NCBI RefSeq assembly: GCF_946480385.1
Contig: NZ_CAMLJP010000099.1
Location: 1-25,134, forward strand
Direction: 5' to 3'
Origin: an uncultured Azospirillum sp.
GTDB taxonomy: Bacteria > Pseudomonadota > Alphaproteobacteria > Azospirillales > Azospirillaceae
Length of the DNA stretch: 25,134 bases
Under the pieces are notes generated by a model. That model was not told the origin of the DNA, did not search any database, and saw only the letters and a program-made list of their open reading frames with translations. Positions within the stretch are counted from its first letter, which is position 1. Every line of letters begins with the position of its first letter. The position numbers and the translations under genes are program-made. Below, piece by piece: positions 1 to 7,658 of the stretch.

Positions 1-3000
1 GGTGGTGGTGGTGGCGGAGAACTGCTGACCACCACGTTCCCGTTGCTGTACAGCGCCATCGCCTTCTCGCCGGTTCCGGCGGTGCCCTGCAGGCTCACCT
101 CCCCGCCGCCCGCGGCGACGCGGATGCCGCCGCCCGTATCGGCGTCCAGACCGATGCCGGCGACCTCGTAGGTGACGGCCGATGCGCCGCCCTTGCCGAT
201 GATGGCGACGCCGCCGGACGAGGCGATCGCCGCCGTGCCCTGGATTTTCACGCCCCAGGCCTCGTCGGCATCCACCTGCGTGGCGTCGCCGTCGATCAGG
301 ATGGCGTCGGATGCGGTGGAGTCGGAGCGGATGATCGGGGTGCCACCGCTGGCGGCTGCGGCGATCAGCACGCCGGCATTCCAACCGTAGTTGGACACCG
401 CCTTGCCGCGGATGGTGGTCGTGCCGGTGCCGGAGAGGATCGCGCTGGTCCCGGTGATGGAGACGCCGTGGCTCTCGCTGTCGTAATCGGCTCCCTCGCC
501 GCGGATGGAGATGGCGCCACCGCCGGAGTCCAGCGTGGCATTGTCGATCGCCACGCCGGCCGGGCCTTCCCAGTCGCCCTTGGCCGCCTGCTGCGTCGGA
601 TCGCTGCCGCCGCCGAGCGTAATGGCGCCGCCCGAGGTCGTGATGCGGCTGGTGAACAGGCGGACGGCCCCGCCGGACTGTCCGATGTTGCTGTCGAGCG
701 TAACCGCCGAGCCGCCGGTCACGATGGTGCTGTCCGACAGGGCGACGGTGCTGGCGGCCTTGAGCGTCACGGCGCCGTCGGAATAGAGGCTGGTGCCGTA
801 GTCGAGCAGCAGGTTGCCGCCGGACTCGAAGGTGATGGGAGCGGCGTCGTTGTAGATCTCCGCGCCGTTCAGCACGATGTCGCCGTCGGAATAGGTGCCG
901 CTCCGGATGGTGATGGCGCCGTTGCCCAGCACGGCGATGGTGGAGGTGCCATCGATGTTGACGGCGTCGCTGCCGATGCTGCTTTCGCCGCCGCCTTCCG
1001 TACCGGTGATCTGAATGGCGCCGCCCGCGGTCTGCAGCACGGAGTCGGCAATCATGACGCCGCCATTGGCGCCGTAATACATGCCGTTGCCGCCCTCCCC
1101 GTTCAGGGTGATGGAGCCGGTCGTGGTCTCCAGGCGGCTGTTGCTGAGCAGGATGCCGGTGTTGCCCTCGCCGTTGTTCTCGCCGCCCTCGCCGTTGATC
1201 AGGATTGCGCCGGCCCCCGTCTTGACGGTGGCATAGCTGAAGGCGGCACCGACGCGGTTGTCCGACGGGGAATAGTCGCCATACATGCCGATCGCCGGCT
1301 TCTGCGTCGGGTCCGACCCGCCGCCGACGATGAAGGCGCCGCCGTTGGTATCGATGGTGACCGAGGCGGCGGAGGTCCCCGCCACCTGGACCACGCCCTT
1401 GCCGGACCCGGTGGCGGAATTCAGCGTGACGGACAGCGCACCGGCGGTGGAGGTGATGCTCTTGAACACATAGATGTTGCGGTAGGCCTTCAGCGTCAGC
1501 GAGGCGTCGCCGCCGGACGATTTCAGGATGGTCTGGTCAACGGTGATGTCGCCGGCCTCGGACCCGGTCGTATCGGTCTGCAGCGTGACGCTGGTGCCGC
1601 TGTTCAGCGAGGCCTGGATCTCGGTGGCGGTGATGGTGCCACCGGTGTCCGCCACGATGATGTTGGTCGGGTCGAGCAGCCAGGAACCACCCTTCCCTAT
1701 CGCTGCACCCGCATCCACCCTGCCCCGCACATGCAGCGACAGCTTGCCGGAGGTCTCAACAAAGCCGCCGTCGCCGCCGGCCGCGCCGCCGCGGGCGGAG
1801 ACGGTGCCGTCGAAGCGGGTGGAGTTGTCGGCCCACACCACCACCTTGCCACCCTTGCCGCTCTGCGTGGCGTCGGCCGTGATGGTGGCGCCCGGGGCCA
1901 CCACGGTGTCGGTGGAGGGCGGCACCGGCTTGCGCGCCGGGCGGATGTTGTAGCCGGCCAGCGTGGCGGCGGACGCCTTGCCGCCCTGCACGTCGCCGCC
2001 GATCAGCACCTCCCCGCCCCCGGCCGGACCGGAGGCATTGATGCGCGCCGATGCCGCCAGCGTCGTGCGGTTGCCGGAGACGGTGACGGAACCGCCGGTT
2101 TGCCCGGGGGCGTTGCCGCTGGCGTCGAGCGTGCCGGAGACCTCGACTTCGCCGCCGTCGCCGAGCAGGACGATGTCGCCGCCCTGCTGCTCCACCCGGC
2201 GGGCCTGCACGGTGCCGGACATGTTGACGACGCGGTCGACCAGCCCCCTGGCGGCGCTTGCCGTCATCTGCACCCGGCCGCCGTCGGCGAAGATCTTGCC
2301 GCTGTTGCTGACCAGCGCATCCACCGGCTTGCCGTTGGCGCCGACGGGACGCGCATCGGCTTTCGCATCCACCGCGATGTTGATCTTCTGGTCGCCGAAC
2401 AGGTCGACGACGTAGCGCCGGCCGGATGCCAGCGTCACCTCGCCCAGCCGGGTCTGGATGGTGCCGCGGTTGGCGACGCCGGGGGCGACCAGCGCCGCCA
2501 GCCCGGCCTCGGCCACCGTGATGGTGCCCTCGTTCTCCACCGTCGCGGTGGAGCCGGCGCGGCCTTCGAACTGATAGCGGCCGGCCATGAAGTCGTCGTT
2601 GCGGATGTCGTGGGTGGTGGCGAGCAGCCCGCCGACATCGACCTGGGCGTTCGGCCCGAACAGGATGCCGTTGGGGTTGACCAGCCAGACCTGCCCGTTG
2701 GCGGTCAGCCGCCCCATGATCGCCGACGGGTCGGGGCCGGTGACGCGGTTGAGGGTGATGGAGCCGGCGTCGGGCTGCTGGAAATTGGTGTGCTCGCCCT
2801 CACGGATGCCGAAGCGCTGCCAGTCGATCACCGCCTTGGAGGTCGATTGAATGATATCGAGCCGGCCGGGAGCGGTCGCCTGGATGGTGGCGGCGCCGTC
2901 GGTGACCACGCCGCCTTCGGGATTGGCCAGGGCCGGGAGGGCCAGAGCCAGAGGAAGGGCCAGAGGGAAGGAGGTGATCGCGGCGACGATCGCGAGACGG

Positions 3001-3098
3001 GCCGCCCCCGCCAGCGCCGTGCTGTGGCGCAACGCCGTGCGGTGCTGCGCCTTGCCGCGCCGTCCCGCCGTCCCGCCGAACACCCCTGATACTCGCAT
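1..3098 (-). CDS. TpsA-type filamentous haemagglutinin exoprotein, N-terminal part (truncated by window edge)
   Basis: The minus frame stays open from 3098 to the window edge, about 1032 residues, with no stop. It starts with a long signal peptide: an Arg-rich N-region, a hydrophobic stretch at about residues 33-57, and an ALPALA site before Asn59. The TPS secretion domain follows, with a DWQRFGI motif, the NRVTG segment and the diagnostic NPNGILFG at about residues 139-146. After that come beta-helix repeats rich in G, S, T and N. Two copies of GGGSDPTQ lie at about residues 591 and 828. A proline run begins at the window edge. TpsA proteins are exported by Sec and cross the outer membrane through a TpsB partner (FhaC/CdiB type), which is not seen here. 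ATG at 3098 has a GAGGGG site upstream; an in-frame GTG at 3101 is the alternative. Adhesin or biofilm roles are inferred from the family, and the C-terminus is unknown, so a contact-dependent toxin cannot be excluded. Confidence 0.9.
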   Translation of the reverse strand, partial: MRVSGVFGGTAGRRGKAQHRTALRHSTALAGAARLAIVAAITSFPLALPLALALPALANPEGGVVTDGAATIQATAPGRLDIIQSTSKAVIDWQRFGIREGEHTNFQQPDAGSITLNRVTGPDPSAIMGRLTANGQVWLVNPNGILFGPNAQVDVGGLLATTHDIRNDDFMAGRYQFEGRAGSTATVENEGTITVAEAGLAALVAPGVANRGTIQTRLGEVTLASGRRYVVDLFGDQKINIAVDAKADARPVGANGKPVDALVSNSGKIFADGGRVQMTASAARGLVDRVVNMSGTVQARRVEQQGGDIVLLGDGGEVEVSGTLDASGNAPGQTGGSVTVSGNRTTLAASARINASGPAGGGEVLIGGDVQGGKASAATLAGYNIRPARKPVPPSTDTVVAPGATITADATQSGKGGKVVVWADNSTRFDGTVSARGGAAGGDGGFVETSGKLSLHVRGRVDAGAAIGKGGSWLLDPTNIIVADTGGTITATEIQASLNSGTSVTLQTDTTGSEAGDITVDQTILKSSGGDASLTLKAYRNIYVFKSITSTAGALSVTLNSATGSGKGVVQVAGTSAASVTIDTNGGAFIVGGGSDPTQKPAIGMYGDYSPSDNRVGAAFSYATVKTGAGAILINGEGGENNGEGNTGILLSNSRLETTTGSITLNGEGGNGMYYGANGGVMIADSVLQTAGGAIQITGTEGGGESSIGSDAVNIDGTSTIAVLGNGAITIRSGTYSDGDIVLNGAEIYNDAAPITFESGGNLLLDYGTSLYSDGAVTLKAASTVALSDSTIVTGGSAVTLDSNIGQSGGAVRLFTSRITTSGGAITLGGGSDPTQQAAKGDWEGPAGVAIDNATLDSGGGAISIRGEGADYDSESHGVSITGTSAILSGTGTTTIRGKAVSNYGWNAGVLIAAAASGGTPIIRSDSTASDAILIDGDATQVDADEAWGVKIQGTAAIASSGGVAIIGKGGASAVTYEVAGIGLDADTGGGIRVAAGGGEVSLQGTAGTGEKAMALYSNGNVVVSSSPPPPP

Positions 3099-3168
3099 CA
3101 CCGATCCAATCCCCTCGCCGCCCCCGAAACCAGACGGGAAGGCAATACGCTGTCAGAAACCAAGGAAT

Positions 3169-3232
3169 ACGAAACATTTTAGCGATCAGACTGCTGCACG
3201 GAAATCCCGAAAGTGGTGACGGAATGTTTCGT
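3169..3232. repeat. 10-bp perfect inverted repeat with 44-bp spacer
   Basis: ACGAAACATT (3169-3178) is matched exactly by its reverse complement AATGTTTCGT (3223-3232). The arms stand 54 bp apart start to start, about five helical turns, on the TpsA side of the divergent region. One arm overlaps a possible TpsA -10 hexamer. It could be a paired operator; the binding protein is unknown. Confidence 0.5.
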
Positions 3233-3270
3233 GCCGGCAACAGAGATGGCGATTGTTGTTGAACCGGAAG

Positions 3271-3314
3271 CGTTACCGGTAACGGATCCGGTGGGGCAGG
3301 CGTTACCGGTAACG
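3271..3314. promoter_or_regulatory. Two identical 14-bp palindromes, operator or centromere-like
   Basis: CGTTACCGGTAACG occurs at 3271-3284 and again at 3301-3314. Each copy is a perfect palindrome, and they are spaced exactly 30 bp apart, close to three helical turns. The identical stretch extends by one G on each side. The central-CG symmetry resembles LacI/GalR-family operators (GntR type), but ParA systems also commonly carry short palindromes upstream of the operon as autoregulatory or centromere sites. The second copy ends 125 bp before the preferred ParA start, so either an operator or a partition site is possible. Confidence 0.6.
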
Positions 3315-3439
3315 GCTTTCCCGGTACAGAGAAGGCCTATTTCCATGGCGCAGGTATCGCCTTTGCCCTTTCGAGCCGACCGCCGATCCGCTAATAAGAA
3401 GGCCATCAAGTAGACTGGCACGCGATGCAGGGGAAACAG

Positions 3440-4192
3440 ATGGCCGATCCGACCGCCGTCGCCACGAGGAAGTCTGCGGGCAAATCTTCAGGTAAATCAA
3501 GCGGCAGGCAGGCGATCCAGGGTGCCGGAGAGCCGGTAAAGACTGCCGCCCCGAAGCCGGCGCGCTGGGTGGTGTACAGTGCGCCGAAGGGCGGCACCGG
3601 CAAGACCACCAGCTGCAAGAACACCGCCGTCGCCGCGGCCAAGGACGGCATGCGGGTGGCGACCCTGGATTTCGATCCGCAACGCACGCTGGGACAGTGG
3701 CACGAGTTGCGCCGGCCGCACGACGTGGCGACCATCGACCATTACGAAGGCACGCTGGACGAGATCGACGCCGCGCTCGCCCAGATCGACCCTGCCCGCT
3801 ACGACGTGGTGTTCATCGACACGCCTCCGTCGGTGGAGCTGTATCCGGAGGCGACCAAGATCCTGCTGCGCCGCGCCGATCTGGTGTTGGTGCCGACCGG
3901 GGTCGGGCGCTTCGACAAGATGAGCGTGATCCCCTGGATGGAGTTCCTGCGCGACTACGGCCGCCCTGCCGCCTTCCTGCTGAACCGGGTCAAGCGGCGG
4001 TCGGTCAGCCTGCGCGAGGCGAAGCTGGAGCTGGGCCGCGTCGGTCGGCTGGTGCCGCACGAGGTGCCGGACATCGAGGACATGCACCGGGTCGACGACA
4101 TCGGCTGTTCCATCGTCGATGTCGGCGCGGTGAACGGTGCCGACGAATGCCTGGGCGCCTGGTACTTCATCCGGCACGAGCTGGGGATCTGA
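3440..4192 (+). CDS. ParA/MinD-family partition-type ATPase
   Basis: The product is 250 residues from ATG 3440. That start is preferred because AGGGG (3429-3433) lies 6 nt before it; an in-frame ATG at 3425 has no clear ribosome site. A basic, Ser/Lys/Gly-rich tail of about 40 residues precedes the ATPase domain. The deviant Walker A motif KGGTGKTT is at 50-57 with its signature lysine. A TLDFDPQ segment follows, and then FIDTPPS as Walker B. Size and layout match short (type Ib) ParA proteins, which form ATP dimers on nucleoid DNA and position plasmids, chromosomes or protein cargo. No ParB follows; a DUF3102-like gene begins 2 bp after the stop, so that protein is the likely partner. The cargo cannot be told from sequence. 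Confidence 0.88.
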   Translation: MADPTAVATRKSAGKSSGKSSGRQAIQGAGEPVKTAAPKPARWVVYSAPKGGTGKTTSCKNTAVAAAKDGMRVATLDFDPQRTLGQWHELRRPHDVATIDHYEGTLDEIDAALAQIDPARYDVVFIDTPPSVELYPEATKILLRRADLVLVPTGVGRFDKMSVIPWMEFLRDYGRPAAFLLNRVKRRSVSLREAKLELGRVGRLVPHEVPDIEDMHRVDDIGCSIVDVGAVNGADECLGAWYFIRHELGI

Positions 4193-4194
4193 AC

Positions 4195-4932
4195 ATGGCC
4201 AACGTGAAGTCCTTCATGAAGAAGGTGGCGGAGCAGGGCAAGGCCGCTCCCCCGCCGGCGGCCAAGCCGGAGGTAGCGTCTACCCCTGTGCGCTCAGGGA
4301 CGGCGGTGGCGCCGTCCAAGGCGGATCGCCGGGCGTCGGACATCAGCGATGCCATCGTGCCCTGCCACACCCGGCAGGAGTTCGCGCAGGAGATCCGCTA
4401 TCACTGGAACCGCAGCCGCAAGGAATTCCTGTCGATCGGCCGGTATCTGAACCGCGCCAAGGAAATCCTGCCGCATGGCGACTTCGAAGCGATGATCGAG
4501 AGCGACATGCCGTTCTCGGTCGAGACCGCTTTCCGGTTCCGCGCGGTGGCGGAGGCGGTGGACACCGGCCGCCTGTCGTTGGAGGTGCTGCCCGGGGCGG
4601 AAAGCGTCGCCTACCAGATCGTCACCATGACGCCGGACGAGCTGGAGCGGGCCAAAGCGCAGGGGCTGATCCGTCCCGACGTGACCCGCCGCCAGCTGAT
4701 CGACTTCAAGCGGTCGCTGCGCCCGCCGAAGGACGTGACGCCGAACGACCGGCGCCGGCAGCTGCTGGCTGAATATGCCCGGCTGCGCGCCCGCATGGCG
4801 GAGGTCCGCGACGAGCTGCGCCGCGACCATGGCATCGACCCGGAGCATGACCATGGCCGGTCCGGCCGCACCGGCGTCACCATCGACGTCGAGGCGGAGG
4901 ACATCGGTCCCGCTGCGGACGGCGAAGCCTGA
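4195..4932 (+). CDS. DUF3102-like protein, likely partner of the adjacent ParA
   Basis: The product is 245 residues from ATG 4195, with GGGGAT ending in the upstream stop region. The gap to the ParA gene is 2 bp, so the two are almost certainly co-transcribed and translationally coupled. Residues 1-50 are Ala/Pro/Lys-rich and look disordered. Residues of about 62-125 resemble DUF3102: a helix with IGRYLNRAKEILPHGDFEAM, then a helix-turn-helix-like stretch with SVETAFRFRAVAEA. A charged, probably coiled-coil segment (about 190-220, RLRARMAEVRDELRR) and an acidic tail complete the protein. DUF3102 is found in phage and plasmid proteins of unknown function. By position it could play the ParB or adaptor role, but no ParB motifs are seen. 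The DUF3102 match is made by eye. Confidence 0.7.
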   Translation: MANVKSFMKKVAEQGKAAPPPAAKPEVASTPVRSGTAVAPSKADRRASDISDAIVPCHTRQEFAQEIRYHWNRSRKEFLSIGRYLNRAKEILPHGDFEAMIESDMPFSVETAFRFRAVAEAVDTGRLSLEVLPGAESVAYQIVTMTPDELERAKAQGLIRPDVTRRQLIDFKRSLRPPKDVTPNDRRRQLLAEYARLRARMAEVRDELRRDHGIDPEHDHGRSGRTGVTIDVEAEDIGPAADGEA

Positions 4933-4947
4933 TTCCAGGGCCTGACT

Positions 4948-5565
4948 TCAGTGATTGTGTGACGAGTGGGGGGCGATGCCGTCCCGGCTGCCGCTGCGGC
5001 CGGGGGAGGAGCCGCCGCTCAGCAGGTCGGTCAGCGCGTTGAAGTCACGCTGGAAGTTGCCGAAGAAATCGACGCTGCCGCCGTTGCGGGACGCCCGCGC
5101 GGCGGAGGCCGTCATCTCGTGGGCCTCGCTGTGGCTGGACCGGCGGCTGGCGCTGCGTGCATGGCGCTTGGGGGCTTTCGGCTTGCGCAGCGGCGTGACC
5201 GCCGGCGGGGGAGGGGCATCCGGTAAAGAGGCGGTTTCCGATGCGCTGGCGAAGGCGTCGTTGCACAGGCCGCGGTCGGCCGCCCGCTCCAGCCGGTTGG
5301 GGTCGAGAATCCAGCAGTCGAAGGCGTCGGTCTGCGGCCGCTTCGGCGCCTCTACCGCGACAGCGACCGGCATGGCCGGGGGCGACGCCACCGGCTCCGG
5401 AGGGGCGGGGGAGGGCAGGGGGCTGGCGGTCTCCGGCGCGTAGAGCAGCGGTTCCGCAGCAGCCGGTCCTGCGGCGGAATTTGCGAAAAGGGCGGCAAGC
5501 AGGGCCGCGAGTGCCACCGCCATCACCGTTCCGCTTCCGCTCATCGTCCGGCCCTCGCCCGGCAT
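4948..5565 (-). CDS. Secreted proline/alanine-rich hypothetical protein
   Basis: The product is 205 residues from ATG 5565, or 198 from the in-frame ATG 5544; both have purine-rich stretches upstream and the choice is open. A signal peptide is clear: a hydrophobic core (VMAVALAALLAALF) and an AAA cleavage site near residue 37. The mature part has a Pro/Ala-rich linker, a short region with two cysteines (FDCWILDP and GLCNDAF), a basic Arg/Ser/His stretch (about 125-155), and a Gly/Ser-rich tail containing FFGNFQRDFNALTDLL. No known domain is recognised. The two cysteines could form a disulfide in the periplasm. It converges on the DUF3102-like gene (15 bp apart) and is divergent from the LysR gene; the 254-bp gap between those start sites shows no clear motif. 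Confidence 0.7.
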   Translation of the reverse strand: MPGEGRTMSGSGTVMAVALAALLAALFANSAAGPAAAEPLLYAPETASPLPSPAPPEPVASPPAMPVAVAVEAPKRPQTDAFDCWILDPNRLERAADRGLCNDAFASASETASLPDAPPPPAVTPLRKPKAPKRHARSASRRSSHSEAHEMTASAARASRNGGSVDFFGNFQRDFNALTDLLSGGSSPGRSGSRDGIAPHSSHNH

Positions 5566-5819
5566 CCTCCGCCCTTTCGATTGTCGCGCTCGCGTCTCTC
5601 AACAGATAAACGCATCAGCGCGCCTGTTCGTCCGCGCGAAATGGGGGCGGTGCCCGGGAGACGCGGTACTCCTTCCGGGCGGGCTCTTTCGGCGGTGGGG
5701 CTGGCTCCCGGGGTGCGCTGTTGTCGCAGGGGCGGGTTGGCGCTCTTGTCAGGCGGGCGGGTTGGTGGGACAGTTCGGCCCCTGTTTCCCCAGCGAGAAC
5801 GGACGGCGGCGCCGGCGAC

Positions 5820-6725
5820 ATGGCCGATTTCAACTGGAACGACCTGCGCTTTTTCCTGGCGGTGGCCCGGGCCGGCACGCTGACCACGGCGGCCCAGCGC
5901 CTGCGTGCCGATCACACCACGGTCAGCCGCCGCATCACCGCGCTGGAGGACGCGCTGCGCGTCACCCTGTTCGAACGCCGTCCCAGCGGCTTTACCCTGA
6001 CGCCGCAGGGCGAACGGCTGAAACAGACCGCCGAAGTGATGGAGAGCGCGGCGCTGCTGGCGCAGGGGATGGTCGCCGACGGCGACCTGTCGCTGGCCGG
6101 CGCCGTGCGGATCGGCGCGCCGGACGGCTTCGGCAGCTGTTTCCTGGCGCCGCGCATCGGTGCCTTGTGCGAACGCCATCCGGAGCTGGAGGTGCAGCTG
6201 GTCGCCATGCCGCGCGTCTTCAGCCTGTCCAAGCGCGAGGCCGACATCGCCATCAGCCTGTCACGCCCGCAGGAAGGGCGGCTCTATGCGCGGAAACTGA
6301 CGGATTACCGGCTGGGGCTCTACGGCACCGCCGCCTATCTGGACGCCCGGCCGGCGATCCGCAGCCGCGCCGACCTGCGCGGCCATTCCTTCATCGGCTA
6401 TATCGACGACCTGATCTTCGCGCCCGAGCTGGACTATGTCGAAACCATCGGGGAGGTGGCGCCGCGCATCAAGAGCAGCAGCCTCGTCGCCCAGCTGAAG
6501 GCGACGCTGGCCGGCGCCGGCCTGTGCATGCTGCCCGCCTTCATCGCGGCCGGCGAGCCCGATCTGGTGCAGGTCTTGCCGGAAGAGGTGACGATCACCC
6601 GGTCCTTCTGGCTGATCGTCCACGAGGATCTGCGCTCTCTGGCGCGGATTTCGATGACCGCCGACTACATCGCCGAACTGGTGCGGCGGGAGCAGGCGCT
6701 GTTCCTGCCCCCCACCGCAGCCTGA
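5820..6725 (+). CDS. LysR-family transcriptional regulator
   Basis: The product is 301 residues, the usual LysR length, from ATG 5820. The longer frame back to 5721 adds an unlikely Gly/Arg-rich leader. The winged helix-turn-helix is at about residues 5-63: LRFFLAVARAGTLTTAAQRL, then TTVSRRITALEDAL and a LFERRPSGFTLT wing. The effector-binding domain follows, starting near AGAVRIGAPDGFG. The gene runs tail-to-tail into mmsB with only one base between the stops, and no terminator is seen there. It may control the neighbouring valine genes or the divergent secreted-protein gene. Its target cannot be read from the sequence. Confidence 0.9.
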   Translation: MADFNWNDLRFFLAVARAGTLTTAAQRLRADHTTVSRRITALEDALRVTLFERRPSGFTLTPQGERLKQTAEVMESAALLAQGMVADGDLSLAGAVRIGAPDGFGSCFLAPRIGALCERHPELEVQLVAMPRVFSLSKREADIAISLSRPQEGRLYARKLTDYRLGLYGTAAYLDARPAIRSRADLRGHSFIGYIDDLIFAPELDYVETIGEVAPRIKSSSLVAQLKATLAGAGLCMLPAFIAAGEPDLVQVLPEEVTITRSFWLIVHEDLRSLARISMTADYIAELVRREQALFLPPTAA

Positions 6726-6726
6726 T

Positions 6727-7617
6727 TTAACCCTCGCCGCGCAGCATGCGGATGATGCCGGAGAAGTCGGTGCCGCCTTCGCCTTGCGCGTTCATCATGG
6801 CGTAGAGCTGCGCCGCCGCGGCACCCAGCGGGGTGGGGGCGCCGGCGCTCTGCGCCGCTTCCTGGGCCAGCTTCAGGTCCTTCAGCATCAGCGCCGCCGC
6901 GAAACCGGGCTGGTAATCGCGGTTGGCCGGGCTGGCCGGCACCGGGCCGGGGACCGGGCAATAGCTGGTCAGCGACCAGCACTGGCCCGACGAGGTCGAC
7001 GACACGTCGAACAGAGCCTGATGCGACAGGCCGAGCTTTTCCGCCAGGACGAAGGCCTCGCAGACGCCGATCATCGAGATGCCGAGGATCATGTTGTTGC
7101 AGATCTTCGCCGCCTGACCGGCACCGGCGCCACCGCAATGGACGATCTTCTTGCCCATGGCTTCCAGGATCGGGCGGGCGCGTTCGAAGGCGTCCGCTTC
7201 GCCGCCGGCCATGAAGGTCAGCGTGCCGGCCGACGCACCGCCGACGCCGCCCGACACCGGCGCGTCGAGCGAAGCGGCACCCTTGGCGGCGGCCAGCGCA
7301 TGCGCCTTGCGCGCGGAGTCGACGTCGATGGTGGAGCAGTCGATCAGCAGCGTGCCGGGCTTTACCGCCGCGACGATGCCCTTGTCGCCGTCATAGACGC
7401 CCAGCACATGCTTGCCGCCCGGCAGCATGGTGATGACCACCTCCGCCGCGGCGGTGATGGCGGCGGGAGACTCACCGATGGTGACGCCGGCCGCCTTGGC
7501 CGCGTCGATGGCGGCGGTGGACAGGTCGTAGCCAACCACCTGATGCCCCGCCTTCACGAGGTTCGCGGCCATCGGGCCGCCCATGTTGCCCAATCCGATG
7601 AAACCGATCATCGCCAT
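6727..7617 (-). CDS. mmsB: 3-hydroxyisobutyrate dehydrogenase
   Basis: This NAD-dependent enzyme oxidises 3-hydroxyisobutyrate to methylmalonate semialdehyde in valine degradation. The product is 296 residues from ATG 7617 (GGGAG about 8 nt upstream), matching the family length. The Rossmann motif GFIGLGNMGGPMAANL is at 5-20, the substrate motif DAPVSGG at 118-124, and the catalytic lysine is K171 in GQAAKICNN with N175 following. A longer open frame upstream overlaps the acyl-CoA dehydrogenase gene and is not needed. It is the last gene of the mmsA, acyl-CoA dehydrogenase, mmsB set, 41 bp after the preceding stop. Assignment to 3-hydroxyisobutyrate rather than another beta-hydroxyacid is strongly supported by these neighbours. 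Confidence 0.95.
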   Translation of the reverse strand: MAMIGFIGLGNMGGPMAANLVKAGHQVVGYDLSTAAIDAAKAAGVTIGESPAAITAAAEVVITMLPGGKHVLGVYDGDKGIVAAVKPGTLLIDCSTIDVDSARKAHALAAAKGAASLDAPVSGGVGGASAGTLTFMAGGEADAFERARPILEAMGKKIVHCGGAGAGQAAKICNNMILGISMIGVCEAFVLAEKLGLSHQALFDVSSTSSGQCWSLTSYCPVPGPVPASPANRDYQPGFAAALMLKDLKLAQEAAQSAGAPTPLGAAAAQLYAMMNAQGEGGTDFSGIIRMLRGEG

Positions 7618-7658
7618 CGTCGCGTCTCCCGTTGGTTTGATATTTTTATGGTTCGCTC

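Larger units (their letters stand above)
3099..3439. promoter_or_regulatory. Divergent control region between the TpsA gene and the ParA gene
   Basis: This 340-bp stretch has no convincing gene. It must hold the promoters for the minus-strand TpsA gene and the plus-strand ParA gene. It contains a 10-bp inverted repeat (3169-3232) and two identical 14-bp palindromes (3271-3314), listed separately. A TAAAAT -10-like hexamer lies on the minus strand at 3181-3176, inside the left arm of the inverted repeat. A TTGAAC -35-like hexamer is on the plus strand at 3259-3264, just before the first palindrome, but no good -10 follows it. The promoter assignments are weak. The region is visibly less GC-rich than the flanking genes. 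Confidence 0.5.

Noticed and set aside
468..3089. Open frame of 873 codons on the plus strand
   Set aside because: It is antisense to the TpsA gene. Its product is an Ala/Gly/Arg/Asp-rich string without domains, whereas the minus frame has a signal peptide and the NPNGILFG motif.
3697..4194. Upstream extension of the DUF3102-like frame over the ParA gene
   Set aside because: The extension is Arg/Ala-rich and overlaps ParA in another frame. ATG 4195, 2 bp after the ParA stop, gives a normal start.
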